A DNA stretch of 64,000 nucleotides from Emcibacteraceae bacterium (GTDB lineage: Bacteria; Pseudomonadota; Alphaproteobacteria; Sphingomonadales; Emcibacteraceae): NCBI GenBank assembly GCA_021774795.1, contig JAJFIR010000058.1:36820-100819 (forward strand). Direction: 5' to 3'. Each line of letters begins with the position of its first letter. The stretch's first letter is position 1. Below the pieces are notes generated by a model. That model saw nothing but the letters and a program-made list of their open reading frames with translations. It was not told the origin of the DNA and did not search any database. The position numbers and the translations under genes are program-made. Below are positions 34,886 through 44,046 of the stretch, one piece after another.

Positions 34886-34910
34886 TTGTTACCTCCTTCG
34901 GTAAACGTTG

Positions 34911-36551
34911 CTAGGACTCAACTTGTACTCTAAAATCTGTTTTCACTGCCAATACCAGAGGCACGTCCAAGCTCTTCTTTAAAAAGAATGGGACTGATCT
35001 CAATACGAAGGCACCCGATCCGGTGTTCGTGTCATCTAAGTCAGGTTCTTCTTCCTCGACGTATTCATCTACGAGGATCATTGTCACTGGCTCATCTAAC
35101 GCATTCGTATTGATAACCACATTCTCGTTAAAGTACTCTTGCATCGCACTCATCAACCTTGATTGGTCTATCTGATTTGAAGTGTAGACAGAAAAGTCAA
35201 ACCTCAAGTCCTGGACGGCTGGTGGTTGAACTTCAACCGCAGTCCCATTTGCAATATCTCTCACGAAGTCTTTACCAGACCCCGATGTGTACTTTAATGT
35301 TGTCCGTGAAGACATTTCTTTTATTTTATCGTAAACTATACAAGGATAATTCTTTACTTCAAAGAAGTCCTGATCTGTGTTCACTGCTATTTCTGGCACT
35401 ACAAGTGCTTTTATCCAGATGATGTTGCCTAATGGCACTGCAGAACTTAACGTTATGACTCCATTATCAAAAGTCTCACCATCTATTTTGGCTGAACCTG
35501 GCGCATATGATAGAAGCAAATCATTCAATCTTTCTGGGTCTACTGACATATCGTAAACAGATTCGATAGACATTATATTGTAGCCCGCATTGTCTGGTGC
35601 AAACGAGTCTGTTGTCAGATCTATAGTATCTGTAGCAACTGGCATCTCCAATTCTAAGTCAAACGAGAATCTTATTTTATCATGCATGTCGTTGCGCATT
35701 GTGTCAAATTTGATATCTTCCATCCACTCGACTTCGTACAAACCCAGTAGTTTAATTTCCTTAACCAGCGGCGAGACTTTAGGATCTGTAGTTTTTGGAT
35801 TTGCATGTACGAATATAGTCTTATCACCGCTTCTAGTATTCACTACGAAGTCTAAAAGAGTGTCGATGTTATCTCTTATCTCTTGCACAGTGTTGAATTC
35901 TGCATCGATGCCACCAGTGAGAGTAGCACCAGAAGCTACCAAATTTAGGCCACCAGTTGTAGCTAACGTTATGAGGTCGCCCGATACTCCTGAATCTACT
36001 GCCGTAATTGTTATGACAGCCCCAACGACCGTTGCCGTTACATTGGCAAAAGTATTGATGTCATCTGCTATGCTTTGTGCTGTCGTATCGTTGTCTACTG
36101 ATGCTGTCCACTGTTCACCTTCTGTTCTTATGAAGCTATTAATGCTATATGTGAGGCCAGCAATCAAGCTAAAGTCTACTACGGTTATAGTGCCAGTAGA
36201 TTGTACTGAGTCAACTGCTATTCTCCATGCACCACCATCATTATAGTAAATCTCTTCGCCACCGCCTGGTATCACAGACCCAAACCTATACAGCACGTCT
36301 GTGTTGTCTGGCTTATCCACTTCTTCGTCAAATCCTATCCATTTTTGTACACCATTTGGTGTCGTAATTGGTGTTCTTACGAACAACCATGGATCTGTAG
36401 GGTAGCCAGTTGTCAACTTAAGCTCAACTCCTGGTATGCCAGTACTGAGCTCTCGTCTTGGGTTCATTCTTATCTTATTGGGATCGCTAAACACCATCTC
36501 ATTTCTAATGCTTTCTTCAAATGCGAATCGTTTTATGAGCCTATTAAGCAC
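34911..36551 (-). CDS. Neck/tail virion protein with shared inserted domain
   Basis: 546 residues, GTG start after GGAAGG and overlapping the previous stop. A beta-rich inserted domain near 125-215 ends VITITAVDSGVSGDLITL, like those in the sheath. The remainder has GSGKDFVRDIANGTAVEVQP and a very acidic C-terminus (VDEYVEEEEPDLDDTN). Its position between connector genes and sheath suggests a neck or tail-terminator component. No family named. Confidence 0.6.
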   Translation of the reverse strand: MLNRLIKRFAFEESIRNEMVFSDPNKIRMNPRRELSTGIPGVELKLTTGYPTDPWLFVRTPITTPNGVQKWIGFDEEVDKPDNTDVLYRFGSVIPGGGEEIYYNDGGAWRIAVDSVQSTGTITVVDFSLIAGLTYSINSFIRTEGEQWTASVDNDTTAQSIADDINTFANVTATVVGAVITITAVDSGVSGDLITLATTGGLNLVASGATLTGGIDAEFNTVQEIRDNIDTLLDFVVNTRSGDKTIFVHANPKTTDPKVSPLVKEIKLLGLYEVEWMEDIKFDTMRNDMHDKIRFSFDLELEMPVATDTIDLTTDSFAPDNAGYNIMSIESVYDMSVDPERLNDLLLSYAPGSAKIDGETFDNGVITLSSAVPLGNIIWIKALVVPEIAVNTDQDFFEVKNYPCIVYDKIKEMSSRTTLKYTSGSGKDFVRDIANGTAVEVQPPAVQDLRFDFSVYTSNQIDQSRLMSAMQEYFNENVVINTNALDEPVTMILVDEYVEEEEPDLDDTNTGSGAFVLRSVPFFLKKSLDVPLVLAVKTDFRVQVES

Positions 36552-37128
36552 TTGGAGCCTTCCCCTTACTTGCCTTCTTTAAAAACTTTCTTGTTGCTAA
36601 CTTCCAATTCCTTCTCATCGTTTCCTGCAACTGAAAGTCACGGAATGTCTCATCAAGGAATGGCCTTTTACTTGATTGTAACACACCTCTTGTTCTTCTG
36701 TCAGCAAGACTGTCAATATTCACTCCTGCTTCTTTTAGTTTACCAAATATTGCAGCCCTGACCTCGGGTGTGATTTTTGTCTTAAAACCTTTTTGTATCT
36801 TCTGTGCCAGTTCAGCCTGAGGTGTTCCTGGTGTATAACCAACAACAGCTTTGAACGAATTTACAACTTGACGTTGTAGTGCTGCTAACAAATCGTTACT
36901 ATCTACTATTGGTGGCTTATTACTACCCTTTATGAGTTGAGTGACTCTTGCATTCTTCTTAAATTTCTTTTGTTGAACTCGAGTCTTGATCTCTGCTACT
37001 AATATGAGGCTGTTCTTAATAGTAGCTTTGCCTATTTCGTCATCAAGAAGCTTTTTGAACTTTCGCTTATTCATAAAGACTTTCAGTGCCTTTACGTCGC
37101 CTTTGAAATCTACCTTTAGTCGAGCCAT
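36544..37128 (-). CDS. Tail completion / HK97 gp10-like protein
   Basis: 194 residues, strongly basic and helical (KVFMNKRKFKKLLDDEIGKA), with an aromatic, basic C-terminus (MRRNWKLATRKFLKKASKG). This resembles gp10/gpZ-like tail completion proteins, which sit between head-closure and tube genes. The start overlaps the upstream stop (TAATG). Confidence 0.6.
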   Translation of the reverse strand: MARLKVDFKGDVKALKVFMNKRKFKKLLDDEIGKATIKNSLILVAEIKTRVQQKKFKKNARVTQLIKGSNKPPIVDSNDLLAALQRQVVNSFKAVVGYTPGTPQAELAQKIQKGFKTKITPEVRAAIFGKLKEAGVNIDSLADRRTRGVLQSSKRPFLDETFRDFQLQETMRRNWKLATRKFLKKASKGKAPSA

Positions 37129-37553
37129 TATAGATTCTTCCTCTGGTTCTCAATGCGAGCTGCAAAGAAATATTTTCGTAGTGAGAAACCATCCTGGTCG
37201 TCGTATGCTGCGCCAGTCTTACTACCTACGATATAATATTCAATGTCTCTTCTGTTCGTTCCAGTACCAAGCCCAACAACCTTATCACCCCTGTCTAACT
37301 TTCTCGTCAAGAGACTATTCATGTCGGCACCTCTGACAACTATGTAACCCTCAACCTCTTCTTTGATGCTACCGCCTGGTTGAGTTTCTGGATCGTCTAC
37401 TTTTCCAATAAATGGTTGACAAGGGATTTCGACTTCAGCTGCATAAACAGTCTTCCCCTTTGTCTGTCGAGCTGTATTAGAAAATCGAGTTGTTGCTTCC
37501 GACTTCAACCTCACAAATGCTGGAGTTGGATTTATCAAATTTGGTGTGACCAT
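37128..37553 (-). CDS. Head-tail joining protein candidate
   Basis: 141 residues, mostly beta, with KTVYAAEVEIPCQPFIGK and KLDRGDKVVGLGTGTNRRDI. Size, beta content and place in the cluster fit a head-closure protein (gp16/FII-like). No motif is decisive. Confidence 0.5.
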   Translation of the reverse strand: MVTPNLINPTPAFVRLKSEATTRFSNTARQTKGKTVYAAEVEIPCQPFIGKVDDPETQPGGSIKEEVEGYIVVRGADMNSLLTRKLDRGDKVVGLGTGTNRRDIEYYIVGSKTGAAYDDQDGFSLRKYFFAARIENQRKNL

Positions 37554-37555
37554 AA

Positions 37556-38320
37556 TTAAAACCTCGCGCCATCATCCACCCGTGGTATGTCGTTGATGCT
37601 TCCACCAATACCTATTGGACCTTTGTAGAGAGCCAATATTCTATCTACTTCGGCATCCCCTGTTGCGGTGTTAGTAGTGCTTGCTTTCTTATTAGCTGCA
37701 GATTCAAAAAATTCTATCTCGTGGAGGTCTGTCTTTTCTCGTCTTCTCGGACCCACAGCACCACCAGATTCTGAACCACTCACAGAACCCAATATAGGAT
37801 TCTTAATATTTCTAATCACTAACCTCAGCATTGCTTCTTGTATTGCTAAGGGTGTAGTACCGTCTGGTTCAATAAAACCAAACTTACCAGTAATGTCAGT
37901 GAGTAAACCTCTTCGGAATGTTCTACCGAAGTTGCCAAAGATGCTACCACGATTGGCGAGCATCTTAATTCTTGGATTCCGCCTATCGTCAGAGTGTTTT
38001 GTTCTACTGTTGAAAGCGGTAAATAGTGACGGGTCAATTAGTTCACCCGCAGTACTAGGGAGGTGGTGGTTGATACGTAACAAGTCAACTTCAATTATTG
38101 GTATGTCAAGCTGAAATAAGTTTGAGTTCTTACCCTCAGCAGTGATGACGACATCCCTTCTATTGAACCATTGACGAGTCAACCTGTCTACTAGCTGTGT
38201 ATACAATGCAATCTTTGCCAGCACAACTGAATCAGCTGCTTCTGCAACAGTGACACCTTCTGTTCTGACTTGTGCGACTGTAATGTATGGCACGTCTACT
38301 GCAGGTATTACATCAGCCAC
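37556..38320 (-). CDS. Head-tail connector protein candidate
   Basis: 254 residues, GTG start after GGAGGGG. The helical N-terminus (VPYITVAQVRTEGVTVAEA, AKIALYTQLVDRLTRQWFN) resembles gp6-type head-tail adaptors, which begin with a helix that inserts into the portal. The C-terminal third is charged and may be disordered. Placement supports an adaptor role. Confidence 0.6.
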   Translation of the reverse strand: MADVIPAVDVPYITVAQVRTEGVTVAEAADSVVLAKIALYTQLVDRLTRQWFNRRDVVITAEGKNSNLFQLDIPIIEVDLLRINHHLPSTAGELIDPSLFTAFNSRTKHSDDRRNPRIKMLANRGSIFGNFGRTFRRGLLTDITGKFGFIEPDGTTPLAIQEAMLRLVIRNIKNPILGSVSGSESGGAVGPRRREKTDLHEIEFFESAANKKASTTNTATGDAEVDRILALYKGPIGIGGSINDIPRVDDGARF

Positions 38321-38626
38321 CTAACCCCTCCCATCATTCCAAGCTGTTATTTTCACGTCTGCCGACGTACCCTTTAAATACAGCTTTCCAGCCCCAATAA
38401 AAGGAAAGATAGCAGGATTGAGTGGTCCATTATTAGTGTCGTCCAATTGAGCATGTAAAACACTTGCACTTGCAAATGCTACATCTACTGTGCCAGCACC
38501 AATAACTTCAATCTTAACGTGTGTTGCATTAAAACCAAAGTCCATCTTTGTTGCAGAAAATGCTGTAGTTATGACTGCCTCTTCATGGTCTCCACCACCG
38601 CCATTCCTACGTTCATAGAAAATCAT
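38321..38626 (-). CDS. Small virion protein, 101 aa
   Basis: A beta-rich protein (KIEVIGAGTVDVAFASASVL, GAGKLYLKGTSADVKI). Its size and pattern suggest a head decoration or cement protein. The ATG overlaps the upstream stop by 4 bases and follows GGGAGG. Confidence 0.5.
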   Translation of the reverse strand: MIFYERRNGGGGDHEEAVITTAFSATKMDFGFNATHVKIEVIGAGTVDVAFASASVLHAQLDDTNNGPLNPAIFPFIGAGKLYLKGTSADVKITAWNDGRG

Positions 38627-39042
38627 TTACTACCTCCCATCTCAGCAAACTTTTGTTTGCCTTTTGCAGCATCAAACTGACCAACATGCCTCTGCTTGCC
38701 AATCTTTTTGACGTCGATTCTAGCCATCTTAGGCCTGTTGCCATAGTAGACAAGTAGTGAGAAAAGGATGTCGTCGACATAGCACATAACCTTTTCACCA
38801 ACAAGACGTTTAGACTCATCTTTAGCCTTGTTGTTGATGATGAGATCAGCATCGTAACGAATAGCTTTGAACTTCTTCGGAACTGGAATAGCATACCATT
38901 GTGTATTGTGTACAATGCCAACCCCCCTAATGCTCTTTTGAAAACTTGGATCGGTACATTTCTGTTTCCAATCCGCATTCTCTTTCTCATCTTTAAGGTC
39001 AAACGATAATGTTCTACCATCTGCCATGTTCGCCTTCACCAT
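38623..39042 (-). CDS. Hypothetical head-region protein, 139 aa
   Basis: Compact, mixed alpha/beta, with IRGVGIVHNTQWYAIPVPKK and a basic C-terminus. ATG at 39042 or at 39027 (nearer to GAAGG) are both possible. Lies between capsid-region and connector genes. No family recognised. Confidence 0.55.
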   Translation of the reverse strand: MVKANMADGRTLSFDLKDEKENADWKQKCTDPSFQKSIRGVGIVHNTQWYAIPVPKKFKAIRYDADLIINNKAKDESKRLVGEKVMCYVDDILFSLLVYYGNRPKMARIDVKKIGKQRHVGQFDAAKGKQKFAEMGGSK

Positions 39043-39096
39043 AACTGAGTAACCCTTTTGTGCTTCAATGAGCCAAGTAAAGTTCTCTAAATTTCA

Positions 39097-39534
39097 TCAC
39101 TTCTTCCGAGTACCTTTGTCACTATGCGTCGACTTTTCAGCCTCTACAACCTCGGGAGCAGCTTTCTTAAATGTCTTACCCTTCCCACCCTTTTTAGATT
39201 TAACAGATTTGATCTTATTAGCTGCTATGTGCAACTTATTGCCATCAAACTGTTTAGCCTTCTTAGGGTCTCGTGGCTTGGCAGAATTAGCCTGCCCTTT
39301 TCTCTTGCCCAAAACTACTCTCTCTTCAGATGGTAGCTTCTGACATCGTAAGTATCTCACTTCGTGAGGGTAAGCCTCCACTATGTGGTCATACTCACCG
39401 TCGGAAATCAGCTTCTGCTGGTTGGGCAAAAAGATAAGGCTGGATTCACTCGACCGTTCACTAGACCGTTCACACTTCTCAGGAAAACCCTCGAAGTGCA
39501 TTGATCTAGGCCCAGTATAGCTTACTTTTTTCAT
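39097..39534 (-). CDS. Hypothetical basic protein, 145 aa
   Basis: A short ordered N-terminus (SLIFLPNQQKLISDGEYDHI, EVRYLRCQKLPSEERVVL) followed by a strongly basic, probably disordered tail with many Lys, ending TRKK. AGGAG precedes the ATG. The same lysine-rich tail type occurs in the next gene; both could bind DNA or capsid. No family. Confidence 0.5.
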   Translation of the reverse strand: MKKVSYTGPRSMHFEGFPEKCERSSERSSESSLIFLPNQQKLISDGEYDHIVEAYPHEVRYLRCQKLPSEERVVLGKRKGQANSAKPRDPKKAKQFDGNKLHIAANKIKSVKSKKGGKGKTFKKAAPEVVEAEKSTHSDKGTRKK

Positions 39535-39562
39535 AGCCTATCTCCTTTGCTCGTTAGCACCA

Positions 39563-39904
39563 TTAGCTCTTTTTGACTTTCAGTGCACGCTTATTCTTGG
39601 CCTTTTGGCCAGTTTCTGCGGCACTATGGTCAGCAGGAGGTTCTGGTGCGTCTTTCTTGACCCCACTTTTCAACCTAGGCTGTTCCCCGTTCGGCTTGTT
39701 TGAAATAGCACCCTTACTCTTCTTGTCCGCTTCTTTAGCTTTGCTTTGTACTTTAGTCACCGTGAAGTGACCATCAGCCTTAAAAGCATTTGCTTCAGAT
39801 TCGGGCATAGTATGAGCTCTACCTTTCACAAACCGACGTTTGCCAGATCGCCAGGTCTTCAGTTTCTTGAGATCAACTTTATACATTTGTTCAGTATTAG
39901 TCAT
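39563..39904 (-). CDS. Hypothetical basic protein, 113 aa
   Basis: ATG at 39904 chosen because AGGAGG precedes it by 8 bases. The N-terminus (MYKVDLKKLKTWRSGKRRFV) is basic and the rest is Lys/Glu/Ala-rich and low-complexity. Follows the major capsid gene directly. A DNA- or capsid-binding role is possible but unproven. Confidence 0.5.
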   Translation of the reverse strand: MTNTEQMYKVDLKKLKTWRSGKRRFVKGRAHTMPESEANAFKADGHFTVTKVQSKAKEADKKSKGAISNKPNGEQPRLKSGVKKDAPEPPADHSAAETGQKAKNKRALKVKKS

Positions 39905-39956
39905 TTGTTTTGCCTCCTTAAGGCGTGCCAATTATGACTGTATCAACCAGCACTAA

Positions 39957-41159
39957 TTAGTTCAATCCAACGTTCTTTGCAAGTACAACTCTGTCAGTTT
40001 CTTCAAACTGGACACATACTCGAGCCGTGATTGCCCACTGATTTACAGACTTGTAGATGTCTCGATCATTCTCAATTCGAATGTCTCGACCCATTCCCAA
40101 GATTGCATTCATTGCATCAGTAAGCCACATCTGACCTTCCGACCGATAAGTAACTTTAACGGTTGTAGGATCACTAATAGCACCACCACCGTCACGTGCA
40201 ATAGTACCAGCAGCTTCATCCAAGATGTAGTCTGTGGCATTAATGAACGGAGTAGTTGGTGAACCGCCCAAAGTATCAAGAGTAACGATGTCACTACCTG
40301 GTACGATGTTCTTGTTAGATAGTGCCACAGCAGTGGTACCAGCCAACGTAACGTGTTCAACAATCAACGGTGTAGACGGAAGCAAAGACAATGGTACGAG
40401 CTCAACACCAAAAGGCGTCAAGTTGGAAGTTGTACTCAATGCCACATCACCAGCAGCAGTAGCCCGAGAGCTGACTGTTTGACGGTAATTCTGTTCGTGG
40501 TCTGTTGAGATAAAGAAACGCATGTTTCTTCGTGTTCTCTTCCACTTGTCTGGCATTTCTTTGATCATTTCACTGAAAATACCAGATTGGATGTCTGCAC
40601 CATCTGCATCTACAATGTGATCATTACCAGCAAGCTTCAACCATCCATCACACAAAGCAAGATAGCTATCAACTACTGCATCTGTGGATGACCCACCTTC
40701 GATAAGAAAATCCTCAAAACGGGCTGGGCCCAGAGTATTTCCTTCAATGTAGAGTTCTTCCAAGTTGTTGGCAAACTGAGTTGCCATCATGCTGACGACC
40801 ATGTCTTCAACACTTTCACCTTGAATGTTCTCTTGCATGAACTCATCTGAAATTTCAAATGGGACCATGATCTCTTTTGGGTTCAATGAAACTTTCGTTG
40901 CTGTTACATTGCGTCGGACACCTGGGTCAGTGGCTTCAGCTTTAGGTACAGCTACACGAGCACCTACATCCAACTTGTCAATATCAAGTTGGTTATTACG
41001 AAAGCGGACAATCCTTGTATGAGGCTGCATTCCAGTTACATCAATAACGAGATTGATGAACTCATCAGCCTGTTCAGGATTGAGCTTACCAGCTGCAGCA
41101 ATTGCCGCAGTAGTAATGACCGCTTTCTGAATCAGTTCTTCATTAGTCATTCCTAACAT
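39957..41159 (-). CDS. Major capsid protein (HK97 fold)
   Basis: 400 residues, typical length. The pattern RRNVTATKVSLNPKEIMVPF, then EISDEFMQENIQGESVED, and a central RNMRFFISTDHEQNYRQTV with a C-terminal VNQWAITARVCVQFEETDRV is that of HK97-type capsid proteins of the P2/ES18 style. Strong GGAGG at 7 bases from the ATG. The preceding genes are the scaffold-like protein and the prohead protease, the standard capsid module order. Confidence 0.88.
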   Translation of the reverse strand: MLGMTNEELIQKAVITTAAIAAAGKLNPEQADEFINLVIDVTGMQPHTRIVRFRNNQLDIDKLDVGARVAVPKAEATDPGVRRNVTATKVSLNPKEIMVPFEISDEFMQENIQGESVEDMVVSMMATQFANNLEELYIEGNTLGPARFEDFLIEGGSSTDAVVDSYLALCDGWLKLAGNDHIVDADGADIQSGIFSEMIKEMPDKWKRTRRNMRFFISTDHEQNYRQTVSSRATAAGDVALSTTSNLTPFGVELVPLSLLPSTPLIVEHVTLAGTTAVALSNKNIVPGSDIVTLDTLGGSPTTPFINATDYILDEAAGTIARDGGGAISDPTTVKVTYRSEGQMWLTDAMNAILGMGRDIRIENDRDIYKSVNQWAITARVCVQFEETDRVVLAKNVGLN

Positions 41160-41183
41160 GGTATATCCTCCTTTTACGTCCGC

Positions 41184-42332
41184 TTAGTAGGACTTGTCCT
41201 GATTTGCAATGACGTCTTTCAAAGGAGCACCCATGATTCCTTTAAATAGACCTTTGCGTACTTTGCGGCCATTTTTCTCCACGTATGTGGTCTTATCATC
41301 GCCTGCCCCGTCAGAGCCTTTGCCCTTATTGACGTCGGTTTCTTCAGTAGCTCCGGCGTTGCTACCTCCAGCACCTTCAAGGTCTGCGATTCGCTTCTGC
41401 AGTTTAGCAATTTCAGCTTTGCCTTCATTCTCTTTTGCCTTGGCTACACGTTCTTCCTCAGCTTTTTCGAGTTTTTCAACAGTTGCTTTCAATTTTGCTA
41501 CTTCATCAGTTTCGTCAGCACTTGCCGCCGCCCCTTCAGAACCTGCACCTTTTCCTGCATCATCTTTACCAGCACCATTGCCAGCATCAGCTGATGCATC
41601 ACTTGCATCGAGTCCGAGCTCCTTACGGATTTTTGCTTCCTCAGTTTCCTGAGAAGCTTTAAGCCGCTTCTGGAGTTCAGCCTCTTTTGCCTTTTTCTGT
41701 TCTTCGGTCATTTGAGACACCTCCTTAGACTGTTTAATCTCTTCCAGCATGCCCTGAAGTCCAGTCAAACCATCTTGCAATGCTTTTACTGAGTCTTCAA
41801 ATTTCTGTAAGCGTTTACCATTCATAGGTTTGCCGACCTTCTCGACACCTTCTTTGTTGTCCTTGTCCTTGCTAAGCAAAGCCTTGGCCATCATTGCAGG
41901 TGAATCGAAGCCTAAAGTGGATTCGCTTCCAAAAATGAAAAGCACATCTGAAAGTTTTTCCAGCATTGATACCGCCCTCCCGGTGAGCTCGGGACCCATG
42001 CTAAAATTACCATTTTCTTCTACACTCAAATCCTTCACCAACCCAAAGAAATTCCGCATGTCACTGTCCAGATCATTAGCCAATAAGACTAACTGGGCAA
42101 ACGTGAGCGGGTTTACATTCTTTTCAGTAGATGTTGGTTCCGCAGTAGGTTTGTTCTTACCTGACTGGTCATCATTGAAAATCGTAGCATCCTTTGTTGT
42201 AGCATGCTTTGACTTTGCTATGATGAACTTGTGGTTGTTGGCGGCCTCATCAACTAAGGATACTTCCTTAATCTGGAAGTTGCTCAGCCTCCGTTGTGGT
42301 TTAACGTCGCCAGCATTCGAATTAATGTCCAT
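41184..42332 (-). CDS. Scaffold-like protein carrying the protease EVSLVD motif
   Basis: 382 residues from an ATG at 42332 (AGGAGG upstream). The first 45 residues hold FQIKEVSLVDEAANNHKFII, which in XkdF-type proteases is normally the C-terminal part of the protease. The rest is scaffold-like: charged coiled coil (LQKRLKASQETEEAKIRKEL), an Asp/Ala/Gly-rich linker and another coiled coil. It probably acts as internal scaffold cleaved in maturation. Position between protease and capsid supports this. Confidence 0.7.
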   Translation of the reverse strand: MDINSNAGDVKPQRRLSNFQIKEVSLVDEAANNHKFIIAKSKHATTKDATIFNDDQSGKNKPTAEPTSTEKNVNPLTFAQLVLLANDLDSDMRNFFGLVKDLSVEENGNFSMGPELTGRAVSMLEKLSDVLFIFGSESTLGFDSPAMMAKALLSKDKDNKEGVEKVGKPMNGKRLQKFEDSVKALQDGLTGLQGMLEEIKQSKEVSQMTEEQKKAKEAELQKRLKASQETEEAKIRKELGLDASDASADAGNGAGKDDAGKGAGSEGAAASADETDEVAKLKATVEKLEKAEEERVAKAKENEGKAEIAKLQKRIADLEGAGGSNAGATEETDVNKGKGSDGAGDDKTTYVEKNGRKVRKGLFKGIMGAPLKDVIANQDKSY

Positions 42333-42345
42333 TCTGAATACCTCC

Positions 42346-44046
42346 TTATGAATAAGCCTCGTCAAGTGATTCTACTTCAGCCGAGCCGCCGATTGAGAAC
42401 CCCGTGATCTCTTTGTTTTTAACCATCTCCCAAACTGAATCAGAGTTAACTCTAACTGACATGATCCAGGTACCTTTCCGAAGCTTGACTGTGCCATCTT
42501 CGGTTTCAATTTCAGTCTTGCCCTTAGTTACATAGTTCTCCAAGAGAGTGAATTCCTCATTCATGAAGAATTTGTGCATAAAGCCCTGGTTGCCTCCGTC
42601 AGGGTCTTCCATGAAGCTGTGTGCAGCCCCTCGAACATCTTTAGCACTATAAATGTCCCTGTGAGCATCGGGGTCAAGAGGAACTCCTCTACCCCCACCA
42701 TCGTTTGGTTCTAAAACAATGCCGAACGTTATGCGTTCTTCTTCAGATCCTTCATTCTTTTTGATGAGAATTGGAATAGTGCGAGTCCACTCTCTATTAG
42801 ACCTCTTAACAGCAGCCACAACTTTTTTGGTTTTGCTGTTCTTACTGCCCTTCTTCGATCCAGGCTTTTGAGGGTAACCTTTTTGTTTTACAACTTTGTC
42901 AGAAGTAAGGATGAAGCTACCTAACATCTTTGTAAAGTGGTCTAATGATGAACCTTCTAGGACCTCATATAGATCGTTTACATCGCCTTCTATGTCCGCA
43001 ACCGCCTTTAGCAGATCGTCTCTACCAATGTCTTCTGGGACATCTGTATGAACACCTTCAATTTCTACTTCGTTCAATTCGGATGCAATTTGATCGTACG
43101 TAGACTTGTATCTCTCGAGAGTGTTGTCTTCACCTTCTTCTACTTCGATCTCGTCTAACATGCCTTGGAATGCCTCACCAAAAGCATTGAGCTTGCCCTT
43201 TAAATTTGAAAGAGTTGATTTATGCTCATCCTTTAGACGAAGCATCATCTCACGATCGCCTTCAGTAAGTAAAACATCACCTCGAGTAATCTTATCCTGA
43301 AGCATGTCGAATGTCATATATTCTACATCATTCGTGAAGCCTCTACCAGCCTGATCATTCTCTTTCAATGTACCGAAAGTAGCAGTGATGCCATCTGCGA
43401 TCTTCATCTGAGTTAATGATGTCTCTAAGAACCTGTCTCTAGACAGTTGTCTAAAAGTGTGAATACGATCGTTGGGGTCTTTTATATAGACCTTATCATC
43501 GAAGTCGTTTTCACCTGCCCATTTAGCAGCTTCTTGATATGTTGGGAAGCGGTCTGTGTCTACATGCACTGCCTGAATCTCTAAATTGTATTTCTTTTTA
43601 TTGACAGATTCGGTCAGAATATCTGATGGAAGAAGCGACTGAATCTTTGTTCCGTCTAGAAGCTCCAATTCATGTCTATGAATACCATCAAACGTAGTGC
43701 TAGTGACTTGAAGTTGATGAGTGTGTTCACCGTCTACTTCACTGAGCATAGAGTCATTATCAACTACTATTCTATGCTTGTGTGGAGATTCTTCATCTCC
43801 AGTCACATTGTTAGCAGCATCAACCGAGTGTTGGTGTGCACCATCCCAATCGGTCATAAATGCTCTACCATTAATCATGTACAAGTGTTGATGCGAACCA
43901 TCAACTGGTGTCATGCTTGGATTTGATGCTGATAAGACGTGAGCATGAGCCCCGCCTACTCCGCCTTCCATGTGCTCCTCAAATGTCTTCTTGACGCGGA
44001 GCTTTACTATTTTTCGTTTTTGAGTCTTCGCAGTTTTGTCTTTCAT
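42346..44046 (-). CDS. Prohead protease, XkdF-like, with N-terminal HxH repeats
   Basis: 566 residues. The C-terminal 140 residues carry the XkdF pattern: ITFGIVLEPNDGG, then DAHRDIYSAKDVRGAAHSFM, and GTWIMSVRVNSDSVWEMVKN, ending TGFSIGGSAEVE. XkdF-like serine proteases process capsid proteins. Residues 30-125 contain six HxH motifs (34/36, 52/54, 71/73, 89/91, 108/110, 123/125), a candidate metal-binding array. The stop is 14 bases before the scaffold start. Confidence 0.75.
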   Translation of the reverse strand: MKDKTAKTQKRKIVKLRVKKTFEEHMEGGVGGAHAHVLSASNPSMTPVDGSHQHLYMINGRAFMTDWDGAHQHSVDAANNVTGDEESPHKHRIVVDNDSMLSEVDGEHTHQLQVTSTTFDGIHRHELELLDGTKIQSLLPSDILTESVNKKKYNLEIQAVHVDTDRFPTYQEAAKWAGENDFDDKVYIKDPNDRIHTFRQLSRDRFLETSLTQMKIADGITATFGTLKENDQAGRGFTNDVEYMTFDMLQDKITRGDVLLTEGDREMMLRLKDEHKSTLSNLKGKLNAFGEAFQGMLDEIEVEEGEDNTLERYKSTYDQIASELNEVEIEGVHTDVPEDIGRDDLLKAVADIEGDVNDLYEVLEGSSLDHFTKMLGSFILTSDKVVKQKGYPQKPGSKKGSKNSKTKKVVAAVKRSNREWTRTIPILIKKNEGSEEERITFGIVLEPNDGGGRGVPLDPDAHRDIYSAKDVRGAAHSFMEDPDGGNQGFMHKFFMNEEFTLLENYVTKGKTEIETEDGTVKLRKGTWIMSVRVNSDSVWEMVKNKEITGFSIGGSAEVESLDEAYS

